Source: Aquimarina mycalae (GTDB taxonomy: Bacteria; Bacteroidota; Bacteroidia; Flavobacteriales; Flavobacteriaceae). Taken from it: a stretch of DNA of 64,000 bases. The notes below the pieces were generated by a model that was not told the origin of the DNA, did not search any database, and worked only from the letters and a program-made list of their open reading frames with translations. The DNA lies in contig NZ_JARYGY010000001.1 of NCBI RefSeq assembly GCF_029906345.1, forward strand, positions 656,851 through 720,850, written 5' to 3'. Every line of letters starts with the position of its first letter. Position 1 is the first letter of the stretch. This document shows, in pieces, positions 34,831 to 43,737 of this stretch. Both the position numbers and the translations under genes were made by a program.

Positions 34831-35339
34831 GATAATAACTTTGTGTTTAGGTAATATTTAGCGAACATTCGCTGCGAAGATATTGATTAGAAAGAATACT
34901 TGCAATACATTTAAGGCAGAATAAATTAAATAATTAATTTTTACGTTAATTATTAACTTATTCTGCCTTGATGTTATCTATTCGTATATAAGTAGTAGCG
35001 AATAACAACTACTTTATTCCGAAAGTGATTTACAAAATAAAAAGTAACAGCTATTTGAATTGTTAGCCACCAGCAATTTTTAATACTATTAATCAGCAAA
35101 CTAGGCTGTAATTAATGGACTATTTATAAAACTAAATAGCACTTTGATATTAATATGAAAGTTTGAAGAAGCAGATACTCTTATTTGAAATGTTTTAAGA
35201 ACTAATACAAGACGAACTCTGGTGCCAAGTTGCATTGAAGATACGCTATTATAGATTATGTTTTTTGAAGAACCAGAATAAGTAGATAGGGCAACATATA
35301 GTCTGTCTATTTTGATCTTTTTACTAACTGATGTATTTT
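34831..35339. other. 509-base intergenic stretch with a long inverted repeat
   Basis: No gene is visible. Apart from the palindrome next to pyc, there is a long inverted repeat: 34913-34937 pairs with 34946-34969 (AAGGCAGAATAA outer arms, AT-rich inner arms, one mismatch and one bulge, 8-base loop). A 7-bp repeat, AAGTAGT/ACTACTT, lies at 34990-35014. There is no clear T-run. The long repeat may be a terminator-like structure or a leader element of pyc. Confidence 0.55.
34860..34882 (-). promoter_or_regulatory. Palindrome and -7-like element before pyc
   Basis: AGCGAA-CA-TTCGCT (34860-34873) is a palindrome with 6-bp arms, 30 bases before the pyc start. Next to it, on the minus strand, TATCTTCG (34875-34882) is one base off the TAnnTTTG consensus. 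The same TATCTTCG occurs before the cold-shock gene (41880-41887). The palindrome would cover the transcription start, where a repressor could sit. Confidence 0.4.
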
Positions 35340-35738
35340 CTATTTGTTACTTAAAACATATTTGCCTCCTCCAGTAAAAAAAATGGCTATAGCACCAAAT
35401 AAATATAAAGCTTGTAGTTCAATAGCCCAACCACCAAATTGATTTAGCGCAAAAATTTCATTGACATGTGTAGTTAAAATAGCGATAAGCATTGTTAATG
35501 CTACGAATAAACTCGCCAACCGTTCTTTATAACCTATAATGATTAATAAGGGAGCTACAATTTCTCCAAAAAATGCTCCATAGCCTATAAATTCCGGTAA
35601 TCCAGATTGAATCATCATACCTTTAATAAATGTATATCCGTTTAAAAGATTTCCAATCCCATGAAATATTAGAAGTCCAGCAACTAATACTCTTAGAATT
35701 AAAATTCCAAAATCTGTGTTTTTCTCGATTGTTTTCAT
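35340..35738 (-). CDS. DoxX-family small membrane protein
   Basis: A 132-residue protein with four transmembrane helices and the DoxX pattern (LILRVLVAGLLIFHGIGNL, GYGAFFGEIVAPLLIIIGYKERLAS, ending ALYLFGAIAIFFTGGGKYVL). DoxX proteins are quinone-linked or redox-associated in other bacteria, but the function here is unproven. A CRP/FNR-like palindrome lies 81-96 bases upstream, and a frameshifted Crp/Fnr gene is directly upstream, so it is likely the regulated target. Confidence 0.9.
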   Translation of the reverse strand: MKTIEKNTDFGILILRVLVAGLLIFHGIGNLLNGYTFIKGMMIQSGLPEFIGYGAFFGEIVAPLLIIIGYKERLASLFVALTMLIAILTTHVNEIFALNQFGGWAIELQALYLFGAIAIFFTGGGKYVLSNK

Positions 35739-35818
35739 CTCTTTATAGTTTTAAATTTTATACCACAAATTTCGAAATGAATCAAGCAAGATTTGAAGGA
35801 CTTAAATCACTACTTTAA

Positions 35819-35834
35819 AGTGACTTATATCACA
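35819..35834 (-). promoter_or_regulatory. CRP/FNR-like operator upstream of doxX
   Basis: AGTGA-CTTATA-TCACA matches the TGTGA-N6-TCACA consensus of the CRP/FNR family with one outer mismatch. It is placed between the Crp/Fnr-like gene and doxX, about 80 bases before the doxX start, a normal activator position. Confidence 0.6.
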
Positions 35835-35857
35835 TTATTCGATTAAAAAGTTTTGGA

Positions 35858-36423
35858 TTAAGAGTCGAGTCTACTTAATGTCTCTCTAGAAACCCCTAGA
35901 TAAGAAGCAATTAGTTTTTTAGACACTCTCTGAAATAGTTGAGGGTATTGCTCTAAAAGTAAATCATAACGTTCTTTAGCCGAGTTTTTTAAAAGCGAAA
36001 GAATTCTTTTTTGTAATGCAATACGGCCAAACTTACTCTTTTGGGCCCAGAAGCGTTCCATTTTATGCATTTGAGCAGTCAGTTTATCTCTATTTTCATA
36101 AGATATATATAGGAACTCACAATCTTCTAAACAATCAATATATATATATTCGATGGAGCTTGTTTAACAAAAGATTCATAATCAGTGATCCACCAATGTT
36201 CCATCGCAAAACGAAGAATATGCTCTTTTCCTCTCTCATCTAAAAAGTAACTTTTTACGCACCCTTTGGTAATCCAATATTCTTTTTTTACGATTTCTCC
36301 TTCTTGAACAAGGTATTGATGTTTTCGCTTTTTAATAGACTCAAAATGACTCAAAACAAAATCGAATTCTTTATCAGTCAATTCTATTATCTCTTCTATA
36401 TGTAGTCTTAGAGGATGATTCAT
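35858..36423 (-). pseudogene. Crp/Fnr-family regulator with a frameshift in an (AT)6 tract
   Basis: Two adjacent frames together give one Crp/Fnr-like protein. From the ATG at 36423 the first frame encodes a cyclic-nucleotide-binding-like domain (98 residues, ending at a stop at 36127). The second frame supplies the rest (DCLEDCEFLYISYENRDKL) and the helix-turn-helix ending SKKLIASYLGVSRETLSRL. The break lies at the dinucleotide tract 36138-36149; removing one AT unit restores a continuous reading frame of about 187 residues, normal for the family. It may be inactive, phase-variable, or a sequencing error. It belongs beside doxX and its CRP-like site. Confidence 0.85.
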
Positions 36424-36485
36424 TCTGCTTGTGATTAATTAAAACACTTCGGAATGTTATTCTAAAAAAAGAACAACACAGTTAT

Positions 36486-37619
36486 TTACTTCTGTATCTT
36501 ATTATAGTATGCTTTTTCTGTTATTTCTGACCATTTAGATATTCTATTCTGGAAATTAGAATAACTTTTATAAACTTCCTTAGATAACGGATCATCTCCT
36601 ATCATCTCTTGCAAGGCTTCGTCGGTAAAACCTCTCAACGCATCCAACGTTTCTTTAGAAAACTCTCTAATTTCTACACCTTCTTCATTTACTAATTTAT
36701 CAAGATAAATTCCGTTTTGTTTATCAAACTCTGATAACACCCAAACCTGTGCTCTTTTGGATGCTGCTTGTAATACAGCTTGTAAATGAGGCGGCAAACC
36801 ATCGTGAAGATTCTTATTAATAAAAAACTCTAATTGAGAGCCTGTCTCATGCCATCCTGGAGTGTAATAATATTTCGCAATTTTATGAAAACCCATTTTA
36901 TAATCATGATAAGGGCCTATCCATTCTGTAGCATCAATAACTCCACGTTCTAAACTGGTATAAATTTCACTACCAGCTACTAAAACCGCTGCACCACCTG
37001 CTTTTTCCAACACTTTCCCTCCAATTCCTGGTAAGCGCATCTTTAGTCCTTTAAAATCCTCAACCGAATTAATTTCTCGATTAAACCATCCTCCCATTTG
37101 TACTCCAGTATTTCCTCCCATATATGGAACCAAGTTAAACTTAGCGTACGTTTTTTTCCAAAGTTCGTATCCACCACCTACTTCTAACCAAGAAGTTATT
37201 TGCTGACTGTTCATCCCAAAAGGTACCGCTGCAAAGAATTGCGCTGCTGGAGTTTTTCCTGCCCAATAATAAGCTGCTCCACACCCCATCTCAATTGTTC
37301 CTTGAGACACCGCATCAAACGCTTCTAATGGTGGCACTAACTCACCACCGCCATATACTTTGATTTTTATTTGACCATTGGATAATTCATCCACCCATTC
37401 GGCATATTTTTCTGCTACTTCTCCAACTACAGGAAAATTTGGCGGCCAAGTTGTAGTCATTTTCCAATGAAATACTTTGTTTGGTTTTGCTACATCATAA
37501 GATGATGGGTTACTCATACTTGCTGGAGGTTCTCCTAAACAGGATAGAAAAAATATTGTCATCATCATCAATACAGAGAACCTGATAGTATTTTGTTTTT
37601 TTATTGTGGAAAAATTCAT
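36486..37619 (-). CDS. TRAP transporter substrate-binding lipoprotein (DctP family, TakP-like)
   Basis: A 377-residue lipid-anchored periplasmic binding protein (lipobox FFLSC, Cys about 27). The DctP fold is clear. The segments MTTTWPPNFPVVGEVAEKYA, MRLPGIGGKVLEKAGG and DATEWIGPYHDYKMGFHK fit the TakP/lactate subgroup that binds 2-oxo acids or lactate with a metal; this substrate class is inferred. It is the last gene of the TRAP set (Q-M-P order), 86 bases after the large permease. Confidence 0.9.
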   Translation of the reverse strand: MNFSTIKKQNTIRFSVLMMMTIFFLSCLGEPPASMSNPSSYDVAKPNKVFHWKMTTTWPPNFPVVGEVAEKYAEWVDELSNGQIKIKVYGGGELVPPLEAFDAVSQGTIEMGCGAAYYWAGKTPAAQFFAAVPFGMNSQQITSWLEVGGGYELWKKTYAKFNLVPYMGGNTGVQMGGWFNREINSVEDFKGLKMRLPGIGGKVLEKAGGAAVLVAGSEIYTSLERGVIDATEWIGPYHDYKMGFHKIAKYYYTPGWHETGSQLEFFINKNLHDGLPPHLQAVLQAASKRAQVWVLSEFDKQNGIYLDKLVNEEGVEIREFSKETLDALRGFTDEALQEMIGDDPLSKEVYKSYSNFQNRISKWSEITEKAYYNKIQK

Positions 37620-37705
37620 AATAATATGTTTTGGTCTATAACTTTAAAAATTACTAAAATCAATAACTTATTAAAGGTTTTGGTATCTCTTAAAAAGAAG
37701 AGTAA

Positions 37706-39052
37706 TTAATTCGAATTAAAAATAATTTCAGGAAAAAACATAACCAAACTAACAATGATTAATTGAATAACAATAAAAGGAATAATCCCTCTATATATTT
37801 GACTTGTTTTAACCGTTTCTGGAGCAACACCTTTGAGGTAAAACAATGCAAATCCAAATGGAGGTGTAAGAAATGATGTTTGCAGATTTAATGCCATCAA
37901 AATTCCAACCCAAAGCATATTCATATCAAAAGCATTAAAAATAGGAGTTACCACAGGAACAATAATAAATACGATCTCTATAAAATCAATAAAAAATCCA
38001 GCTATAAAAATTACCAGCATCACCAATAATAAAAACATTAATGGCGTTAATTGAGAAGTCATAATTAACTCTTGTAGATATCGATCTCCTCCTAAGGTTC
38101 TAAAAACCAACGTAAATGTGGTTGCACCTAATAAAATAAAAAACACCATAGAGGTTAATCGTGTAGTTTCTTGAGCTACTTCTTTAAGAATCTTAAAAGA
38201 AAACTTTTTTTGTACGATAGTAAGAATCGTTGCTCCCAAGGCGCCAATCGCAGAGGCTTCCGTTGGTGACGCAATCCCTGTAAAAATAGAACCTAAAACA
38301 ATCACTATTAACAGGACTGGCAGCAGCAATACCTTAAGTATCTTAGGTATAAAATTATCTCCTCTAAACGCAGCTATTTCTTCTGCAGGAATGCTTGGAG
38401 CATCTTCTTTATGAATCAATGATTTTATTAAAATATAAACTATATATAATCCTACTAATATTAATCCTGGCAGCAAAGCTGCAGAAAACAATGCTCCTAC
38501 ATCTACAGATGCAGCTCCTCTTGAAGAACTATTAATTGTGTCTGCAAGCAGTACCAAAACTATGGATGGTGGAATAATCTGTCCTAAGGTTCCTGAAGAA
38601 GCAATTACTCCTACAGCAAGTTCTGTCTTATACCCTCTTTTTAACATGGTTGGCAAACTAATCAATCCCATTGTAACTACCGTAGCTCCTACAATACCTG
38701 TAGATGCTGCTAATAAAGCGCCAACAATTACCACAGAAATAGCTAGTCCTCCTCTCACACGTCCAAACATCATCGCCATCGTCTCTAATAAGTTTTGAGC
38801 AAGACCAGATTTTTCAAGCATGATTCCCATAAAAATAAATAATGGAACCGCCATCAAAACATAATTATTTACCACTCCCATAATTCGAGAAGGCAATAAA
38901 TAAAATGTGGACATTGTAAAATATTCTGGAGCAAAAATCGATACTCCAAATGCAAAAGCTACTGAGATTCCTCCTAAGGTGAAAGCTACCGGATATCCTT
39001 TTAGGATCAGAATAAAGATAATTACAAATAATACAATTGCTAAAACCTCCAT
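37706..39052 (-). CDS. TRAP transporter large permease (DctM)
   Basis: A 448-residue membrane protein with about 12 helices. DctM signatures include the repeated LRG-type core, AASTGIVGATVVTMGLISLPTML-type helices, SGTLGQIIPPSIVLVLLAD, and SPTEASAIGALGA. It is the ion-coupled channel of the system. Its start overlaps the small permease stop by one base (TAATG). Confidence 0.93.
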   Translation of the reverse strand: MEVLAIVLFVIIFILILKGYPVAFTLGGISVAFAFGVSIFAPEYFTMSTFYLLPSRIMGVVNNYVLMAVPLFIFMGIMLEKSGLAQNLLETMAMMFGRVRGGLAISVVIVGALLAASTGIVGATVVTMGLISLPTMLKRGYKTELAVGVIASSGTLGQIIPPSIVLVLLADTINSSSRGAASVDVGALFSAALLPGLILVGLYIVYILIKSLIHKEDAPSIPAEEIAAFRGDNFIPKILKVLLLPVLLIVIVLGSIFTGIASPTEASAIGALGATILTIVQKKFSFKILKEVAQETTRLTSMVFFILLGATTFTLVFRTLGGDRYLQELIMTSQLTPLMFLLLVMLVIFIAGFFIDFIEIVFIIVPVVTPIFNAFDMNMLWVGILMALNLQTSFLTPPFGFALFYLKGVAPETVKTSQIYRGIIPFIVIQLIIVSLVMFFPEIIFNSN

Positions 39053-39555
39053 TAACTTTCTTTATTAAAAATAACTTGAATCGATTTCAGCATTTCTGAA
39101 ACTCCTTGAATAAGTAAAAAAACAAAACCAAGAGTAATACAAAATTTAAGCACATATAATGCAGGTAATCCTCCTGCTTGCGGAGAGGATTCTCCTATCA
39201 TAAAAGATGACAACCCATAATACCAGGAAGAAACAATTACCACATAACACCAAGGTATTAGTAAACAAACTCCTCCTAATACATCAATCCAGGCTTTTCC
39301 TTTTTTAGACATTTTTGCATAAAAAACATCTACACGAACGTGCTTACCATACTTGAATGTATATCCAGAACCAACAAGAAATAATATCCCAAATAAATAG
39401 ATTTCAGTTTCAATCATCCAGATAAATGTAAACTGAAAAATGTATCGAATGATAACATCCAAACCAATAACTATGGCTAATAAAACCGCTACCCAACTTA
39501 CCAGAGCACCCGTTTTTTCACCAATCCAATCAAGAAAATCAATGATTTTTTGCAT
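39052..39555 (-). CDS. TRAP transporter small permease (DctQ)
   Basis: A 167-residue membrane protein with four helices, the normal DctQ layout (IDFLDWIGEKTGALVSWVAV, WMIETEIYLFGILFLVGSGYTFKYGKHVRVDV). It is the first gene of the TRAP operon and pairs with DctM through a one-base overlap. Confidence 0.92.
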   Translation of the reverse strand: MQKIIDFLDWIGEKTGALVSWVAVLLAIVIGLDVIIRYIFQFTFIWMIETEIYLFGILFLVGSGYTFKYGKHVRVDVFYAKMSKKGKAWIDVLGGVCLLIPWCYVVIVSSWYYGLSSFMIGESSPQAGGLPALYVLKFCITLGFVFLLIQGVSEMLKSIQVIFNKES

Positions 39556-39654
39556 CTATAATTTTATTCTCAGCGTATAAAAGCGGAAGATAACAAAATT
39601 AGATACATTTAGAAATTGAATGTATAATTAGTATAATCAATTAGGGTAAGATTT

Positions 39655-40416
39655 TTATCTGACAAAAACTAATTCATTTGGTTTTACAGTATATTCTTCA
39701 CTAAAGCTATACCCTTCATAATTAAAACCTTTGAGGTCTTCTATAGTTTCTGCCCCAGTATCGATGATATATCTAACCATCATTCCACGTGCTTTTTTAG
39801 CAAAAAAACTAATCATCTTTAATTTATCACCCTTCCAATCCTTGAACTGTGGAGTTATGACAGGGACTTTTAAAACCTTTTTATCTATTGCACTGAAATA
39901 TTCATTACTCGCCAGATTTACAAACAACTCATCATCTTTTAACTCTTCATTGAGTTGCTGAGTTAGTTGTTTTTTCCAAAATTCATATAAATTATTCTTA
40001 CGTCCAATTTTAAGCTTAGTCCCCATCTCTAATCGATATGGTTGCATAAGATCCAGTGGTTTTAATATCCCATATAAACCAGAAAGTATTCTTAATTTAT
40101 CCTGCAGCATTTCAAGTTTATCTTCTGGAATAGTATAGCTATCCAATCCGATATACACATCTCCTTTAAAAGCATATACAGCAGGTCGCGCATTATCCTT
40201 AGTAAAAGGAATACTCCAGTCCTGATTACGTTGCCAATTTAACTGCGCCAGATTATCACTAATCCCCATTAAATCAGAAAGCTTTTTTGGAGTCTTTTTC
40301 TGAAGAATCGTGTTTAATTTTTCTGCTTCAGCAAGAAATGAAGGTTCAGTATATTTCTGAGTTGGCAAAGCAGTTTCAAAATCTAATGATTTTGCTGGAG
40401 ATACGACAATTTTCAT
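39655..40416 (-). CDS. yaaA: YaaA-family peroxide-stress protein
   Basis: A 253-residue cytoplasmic protein of the DUF328/YaaA family, which lowers free iron damage under peroxide stress in E. coli. Family features are the start [54 protein letters not shown] core, and [14 protein letters not shown] -7-like TATTTTTG lies on the minus strand at 40438-40445, 21 bases before the start, so it has its own promoter. Confidence 0.94.
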   Translation of the reverse strand: MKIVVSPAKSLDFETALPTQKYTEPSFLAEAEKLNTILQKKTPKKLSDLMGISDNLAQLNWQRNQDWSIPFTKDNARPAVYAFKGDVYIGLDSYTIPEDKLEMLQDKLRILSGLYGILKPLDLMQPYRLEMGTKLKIGRKNNLYEFWKKQLTQQLNEELKDDELFVNLASNEYFSAIDKKVLKVPVITPQFKDWKGDKLKMISFFAKKARGMMVRYIIDTGAETIEDLKGFNYEGYSFSEEYTVKPNELVFVR

Positions 40417-40560
40417 TTGTATGACTTTTTATTTACCCAAAAATACAACAGTGCATCCATAAATAAAATCAACTCTTGTAATTCTTATCTATTTAAGTAT
40501 CGAAATGTTCTATTTTAAAAATACACTTATCAAAAAATCAACTCACTGCCTTGTACTATT

Positions 40561-41556
40561 CTACCGAATATAATTTTGCAACTTAAACCAATCTATTGTT
40601 CTTTTAACCATCTCATCTACCGAATATTTAGGCTCATAGCCTAATTCTTTCTTTGCTTTTTCTCCATCAAGAAACTGTCCTGCAGACATCACTGCAATTG
40701 CTGTATCATTTAGTAAAGGTAATTCTCCACCAAAAATCTTATATTTTCTCATTTTGATCTTTGACAATAATTTAGCAACGGTTAATGGAACTTTTTTAGG
40801 CATTTTTTCAAGCTCAGCTATTTGAATTATTTTTTTAACCAAATCTTCCATGGATATATTGTTTCCTGTAATCAAGTATCGTTCTCCTATTTTTCCATGA
40901 AGACATGCCAACAATAAACCTCTTGCAGCATCACCAGCATATATTACATTTCTGTTTCCATTTACATACCCAGGCAAGGTTTGATTTACCGTATGTGTTA
41001 TTAAACGTCCAGTAGATGGTCCATAATCATATTCCCCAAAAGTCATGGATGGTATTCCTATCACAATAGGCACTCCTTTTTTTCCAGCCTCTCTAGCGAT
41101 CTTGTCCATGATCCATTTTACCTGAACATAGGCTCACTTATTAGTAGGGCTTGTATTATATATTTTAGTTTCATCACCTATTCTGTTCTTAGATTTTGGA
41201 ATTGCAATTGCTCCTCCTAAATAAAGTGCTTTTTTAACCCCACTTTCCTTAACCGCATCCACAAAATTATTCATTTGATGTTCTGCCTTTTTAACTTCTT
41301 CCTGTAATGGCTTAGGTGTACTTGGGTAATAGGCACCACAATTCAAAACATAATCTAATCCTTTTAAAGATTTTCTTAAACTATCAACATCATTTAAATC
41401 TGCGATGCGACTATCAAAATCCAAATCACTAATTGTAGTAAGATCAGAGGTTTTTCTATGTATAACAACTAATTGATTTTCTGGATTATCTGCAATAACC
41501 TTCGCGGTATGATGCCCAATCATTCCTGTAGCTCCTATTACTCCTATCCTATTCAT
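40561..41556 (-). pseudogene. NAD(P)-dependent SDR/epimerase interrupted by an in-frame TGA
   Basis: A single reading frame of 332 codons apart from one TGA at 41134-41136. The N-terminal part has the Rossmann motif GATGMIGHHTA. The stop falls directly before AYVQVKW, the catalytic Y-x3-K motif, so the truncated product would lack the active site. The context (NTSPTNK, then stop, then AYVQ) suggests a former TGG Trp codon. An internal ATG at 41109 is unlikely to give a useful enzyme. The frame on both sides is intact, so the mutation is recent, or it is a sequencing error. Confidence 0.88.
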
Positions 41557-41612
41557 ATAATAAAACCGTGTTTTCTTTAAAGGTTAAAACTTTTTTATGG
41601 GTATTTCTAAAA

Positions 41613-41642
41613 TCAAAAAAGCCTATCCAAAAGGACAGGCTT
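41613..41642 (-). terminator. Intrinsic terminator of the cold-shock gene
   Basis: On the minus strand AAGCCTGTCC (41642-41633) and GGATAGGCTT (41628-41619) pair over a 4-base loop with one G-U pair, followed by a T6 run. It starts 29 bases after the csp stop. Confidence 0.85.
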
Positions 41643-41670
41643 ATGTTTTAAAAAAGTCAAAATGTATATA

Positions 41671-41862
41671 TTATAATACTTTCACGTTTACCGCGTTCAT
41701 TCCTTTTTTACCTTCTTTAAGTTCAAACTCTACTTCGTCACCTTCACGAACTTCGTCGATTAGACCTGAAATGTGTACAAAATGATCTTTGTTTGATCCT
41801 TCTTCTGTGATGAATCCAAATCCTTTGGAGTCATTAAAAAATTTTACTGTTCCTTTGTTCAT
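41671..41862 (-). CDS. Cold-shock domain protein (CspA family)
   Basis: A 63-residue RNA/DNA-binding beta-barrel with both RNP motifs (KGFGFITEEG, HFVHISGL) after the usual KGTVKFFNDS start. It acts as an RNA chaperone. Its own terminator and a short leader indicate a single-gene unit. On the minus strand TATCTTCG (41880-41887) may be its -7 element. Confidence 0.97.
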   Translation of the reverse strand: MNKGTVKFFNDSKGFGFITEEGSNKDHFVHISGLIDEVREGDEVEFELKEGKKGMNAVNVKVL

Positions 41863-41987
41863 TATAAATAATTAAAGCGCGAAGATAATATTATTTAACG
41901 AGCAATCCCTATTTATTTCAAAATAAAGTTTTTAGTAACGTTTTTTTGCTATTTAAAACACAAGATTATTGCAAAAAAAAACATTTT

Positions 41988-43037
41988 TTAATCTGTTGTT
42001 AACTGATTCTTAGCATACTTTCTCCAACGCTCCACACATTGAAGCATATCATCAGGAACAGAAGTTTCAAAATGCATTTTTTCTCCAGTTACAGGATGTA
42101 TAAAACCTAGAGTTCTGGCATGTAAAGCCTGTCTTGGCAATACTTTGAAACAATTTTCTACAAACTGCTTATATTTGGTAAAGGTAGTCCCTTTCAGAAT
42201 TTTTTCTCCACCATAACGTTCATCATTGAATAAAGTATGACCAATATACTTCATATGTACACGAATCTGATGCGTTCTTCCTGTTTCTAACCTACAGGAA
42301 ACCAAGGTTACATATCCTAAACGCTCTATTACTTTATAATGAGTTACGGCTGGTTTTCCTTTTTCTGCATCATCACCTTCAAAAACGGTATTTTGTAATC
42401 TGTTTTTAGGATGACGACCTATATTACCTTCAATGGTTCCTTCATCTTCTTCCATATTACCCCAAACTATAGCTACATACTCTCGTTCTGATGTCTTATC
42501 AAAAAATTGCTTAGCTAAATGAGTCATAGATTCCTCTGTTTTGGCAACAACTAATAACCCACTGGTATCTTTATCAATCCTATGTACTAATCCTGGTCGA
42601 TCACTACTATTATTAGGCAGATTATCAAAATGATAAATCAACGCATTAATTAAAGTTCCAGAATAATTTCCATGTCCAGGATGTACGACTAATCCTGCTG
42701 GTTTATTAACTACCAATAATGCGTCATCTTCATATACAATATCCAAAGGGATATCCTCTGGAGTTAATAGATTCTCATATGGAGGATGCGAAAATAACAC
42801 ACGTACAATATCATTAGGTTTTACCTTATGATTTGATTTTACAGCTACATCGTTCACAAAAACGCTTCCTGATTTTGCGGCTTGTTGTATCTTATTACGT
42901 GTTGCATTTTCGACAAAATTCATCAAAAACTTATCTACACGCAAAGGCACCTGACCAGCTCCTGCTACAAAACGATGATGCTCATACAGTTCATCTTCTT
43001 GATTATCTACACCTTCAATATTAGGGTCGTTTTCCAA
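41988..43037 (-). CDS. RluD-family 23S rRNA pseudouridine synthase
   Basis: A 349-residue enzyme. An S4 RNA-binding domain (about 30-90, PLRVDKFLMNFV) is followed by the synthase domain with catalytic Asp155 in GLVHRIDKDTSGLLVVAKT and the C-terminal GRTHQIRVHMKYIGHTLFND. RluD modifies helix 69 of 23S rRNA; RluD versus RluC specificity is inferred from domain layout and neighbours. It follows the PASTA gene by 21 bases, a common Flavobacteriaceae arrangement. Confidence 0.93.
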   Translation of the reverse strand: MENDPNIEGVDNQEDELYEHHRFVAGAGQVPLRVDKFLMNFVENATRNKIQQAAKSGSVFVNDVAVKSNHKVKPNDIVRVLFSHPPYENLLTPEDIPLDIVYEDDALLVVNKPAGLVVHPGHGNYSGTLINALIYHFDNLPNNSSDRPGLVHRIDKDTSGLLVVAKTEESMTHLAKQFFDKTSEREYVAIVWGNMEEDEGTIEGNIGRHPKNRLQNTVFEGDDAEKGKPAVTHYKVIERLGYVTLVSCRLETGRTHQIRVHMKYIGHTLFNDERYGGEKILKGTTFTKYKQFVENCFKVLPRQALHARTLGFIHPVTGEKMHFETSVPDDMLQCVERWRKYAKNQLTTD

Positions 43038-43058
43038 AAGTACTTTGTTTCTTATTTC

Positions 43059-43643
43059 TTAATTATCAGAGGAAAGTCTAAGGTTTCCACTTCGATCACC
43101 AATCACTAAATCAATAGTAGAGGTCTTCATTAATTTATCTCCAGGCTTTAGATTTTTTCCTTTGTGTCTAAGCTGAAGTACCTGATCAGAAGGATCTGGT
43201 TTATAGGTAATAGTTCCTATTTTAAACCCAAGTGCAACCAATCTTGGTTCTACTTGTCTTCTAGTTTTACGTATCACATCTGGAACTTCAATCTTACGAT
43301 AGCCAGAAGGGTTTAGAGTTACATAGATTTTTCGATTCTCTTTTACTTTATTGCCTGCAGCAGGGTTTTGTTCAATCACAGAATATCTGGGATATTGAGA
43401 ATTAAAATTAGCAGAATCCTGCACTTCGAATCTTAGATCTTTTTCTTCCAAAATTGCTTTCACCTCATCAAGTGTCTTTTTACTCAAACTTGGTACAACA
43501 ATACGTTGATCGTGATTGGTAGAGCTTTCTAACCATTGTAAAGCTACAAAACATAAAATAACAATCATCGTGATTGCAATTACTAATTGGATAAGAAACG
43601 TTTTACTAAAAACAAATCTAAAAAGGCCTTTAAAAAAATCCAT
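43059..43643 (-). CDS. PASTA-domain membrane protein
   Basis: A 194-residue protein with one transmembrane helix (about 14-35) and two PASTA domains outside (about 44-112 and 116-185; VPSLSKKTLDEVKAILEEK, VIEQNPAAGNKVKENR, VPDVIRKTRRQVEPRL). PASTA domains bind muropeptides or cell-wall partners. No kinase or transpeptidase is attached. The -7 element TATCTTTG (minus strand, 43663-43670) gives a leader of about 13 bases. Confidence 0.93.
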   Translation of the reverse strand: MDFFKGLFRFVFSKTFLIQLVIAITMIVILCFVALQWLESSTNHDQRIVVPSLSKKTLDEVKAILEEKDLRFEVQDSANFNSQYPRYSVIEQNPAAGNKVKENRKIYVTLNPSGYRKIEVPDVIRKTRRQVEPRLVALGFKIGTITYKPDPSDQVLQLRHKGKNLKPGDKLMKTSTIDLVIGDRSGNLRLSSDN

Positions 43644-43662
43644 GTATCAATTGATAGTTTCG

Positions 43663-43720
43663 GCAAAGATATAAAAACGGAAACTTTTTATCTTTTGTTG
43701 TTAGATAAATGATATTTTTG
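43663..43720. promoter_or_regulatory. Divergent promoter region of the PASTA gene and ddl
   Basis: TATCTTTG on the minus strand (43663-43670) and TATTTTTG on the plus strand (43713-43720) both match TAnnTTTG and are each 18-21 bases from their start codons. No convincing -33 TTG is seen for either. Confidence 0.55.
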
Positions 43721-43737
43721 TTTGTAAACCATATTCA

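Noticed and set aside
41134..41136. TGA in the SDR gene read as selenocysteine
   Set aside because: No SECIS-like hairpin is obvious downstream, the family has Trp rather than Cys there, and no selenium genes are seen.
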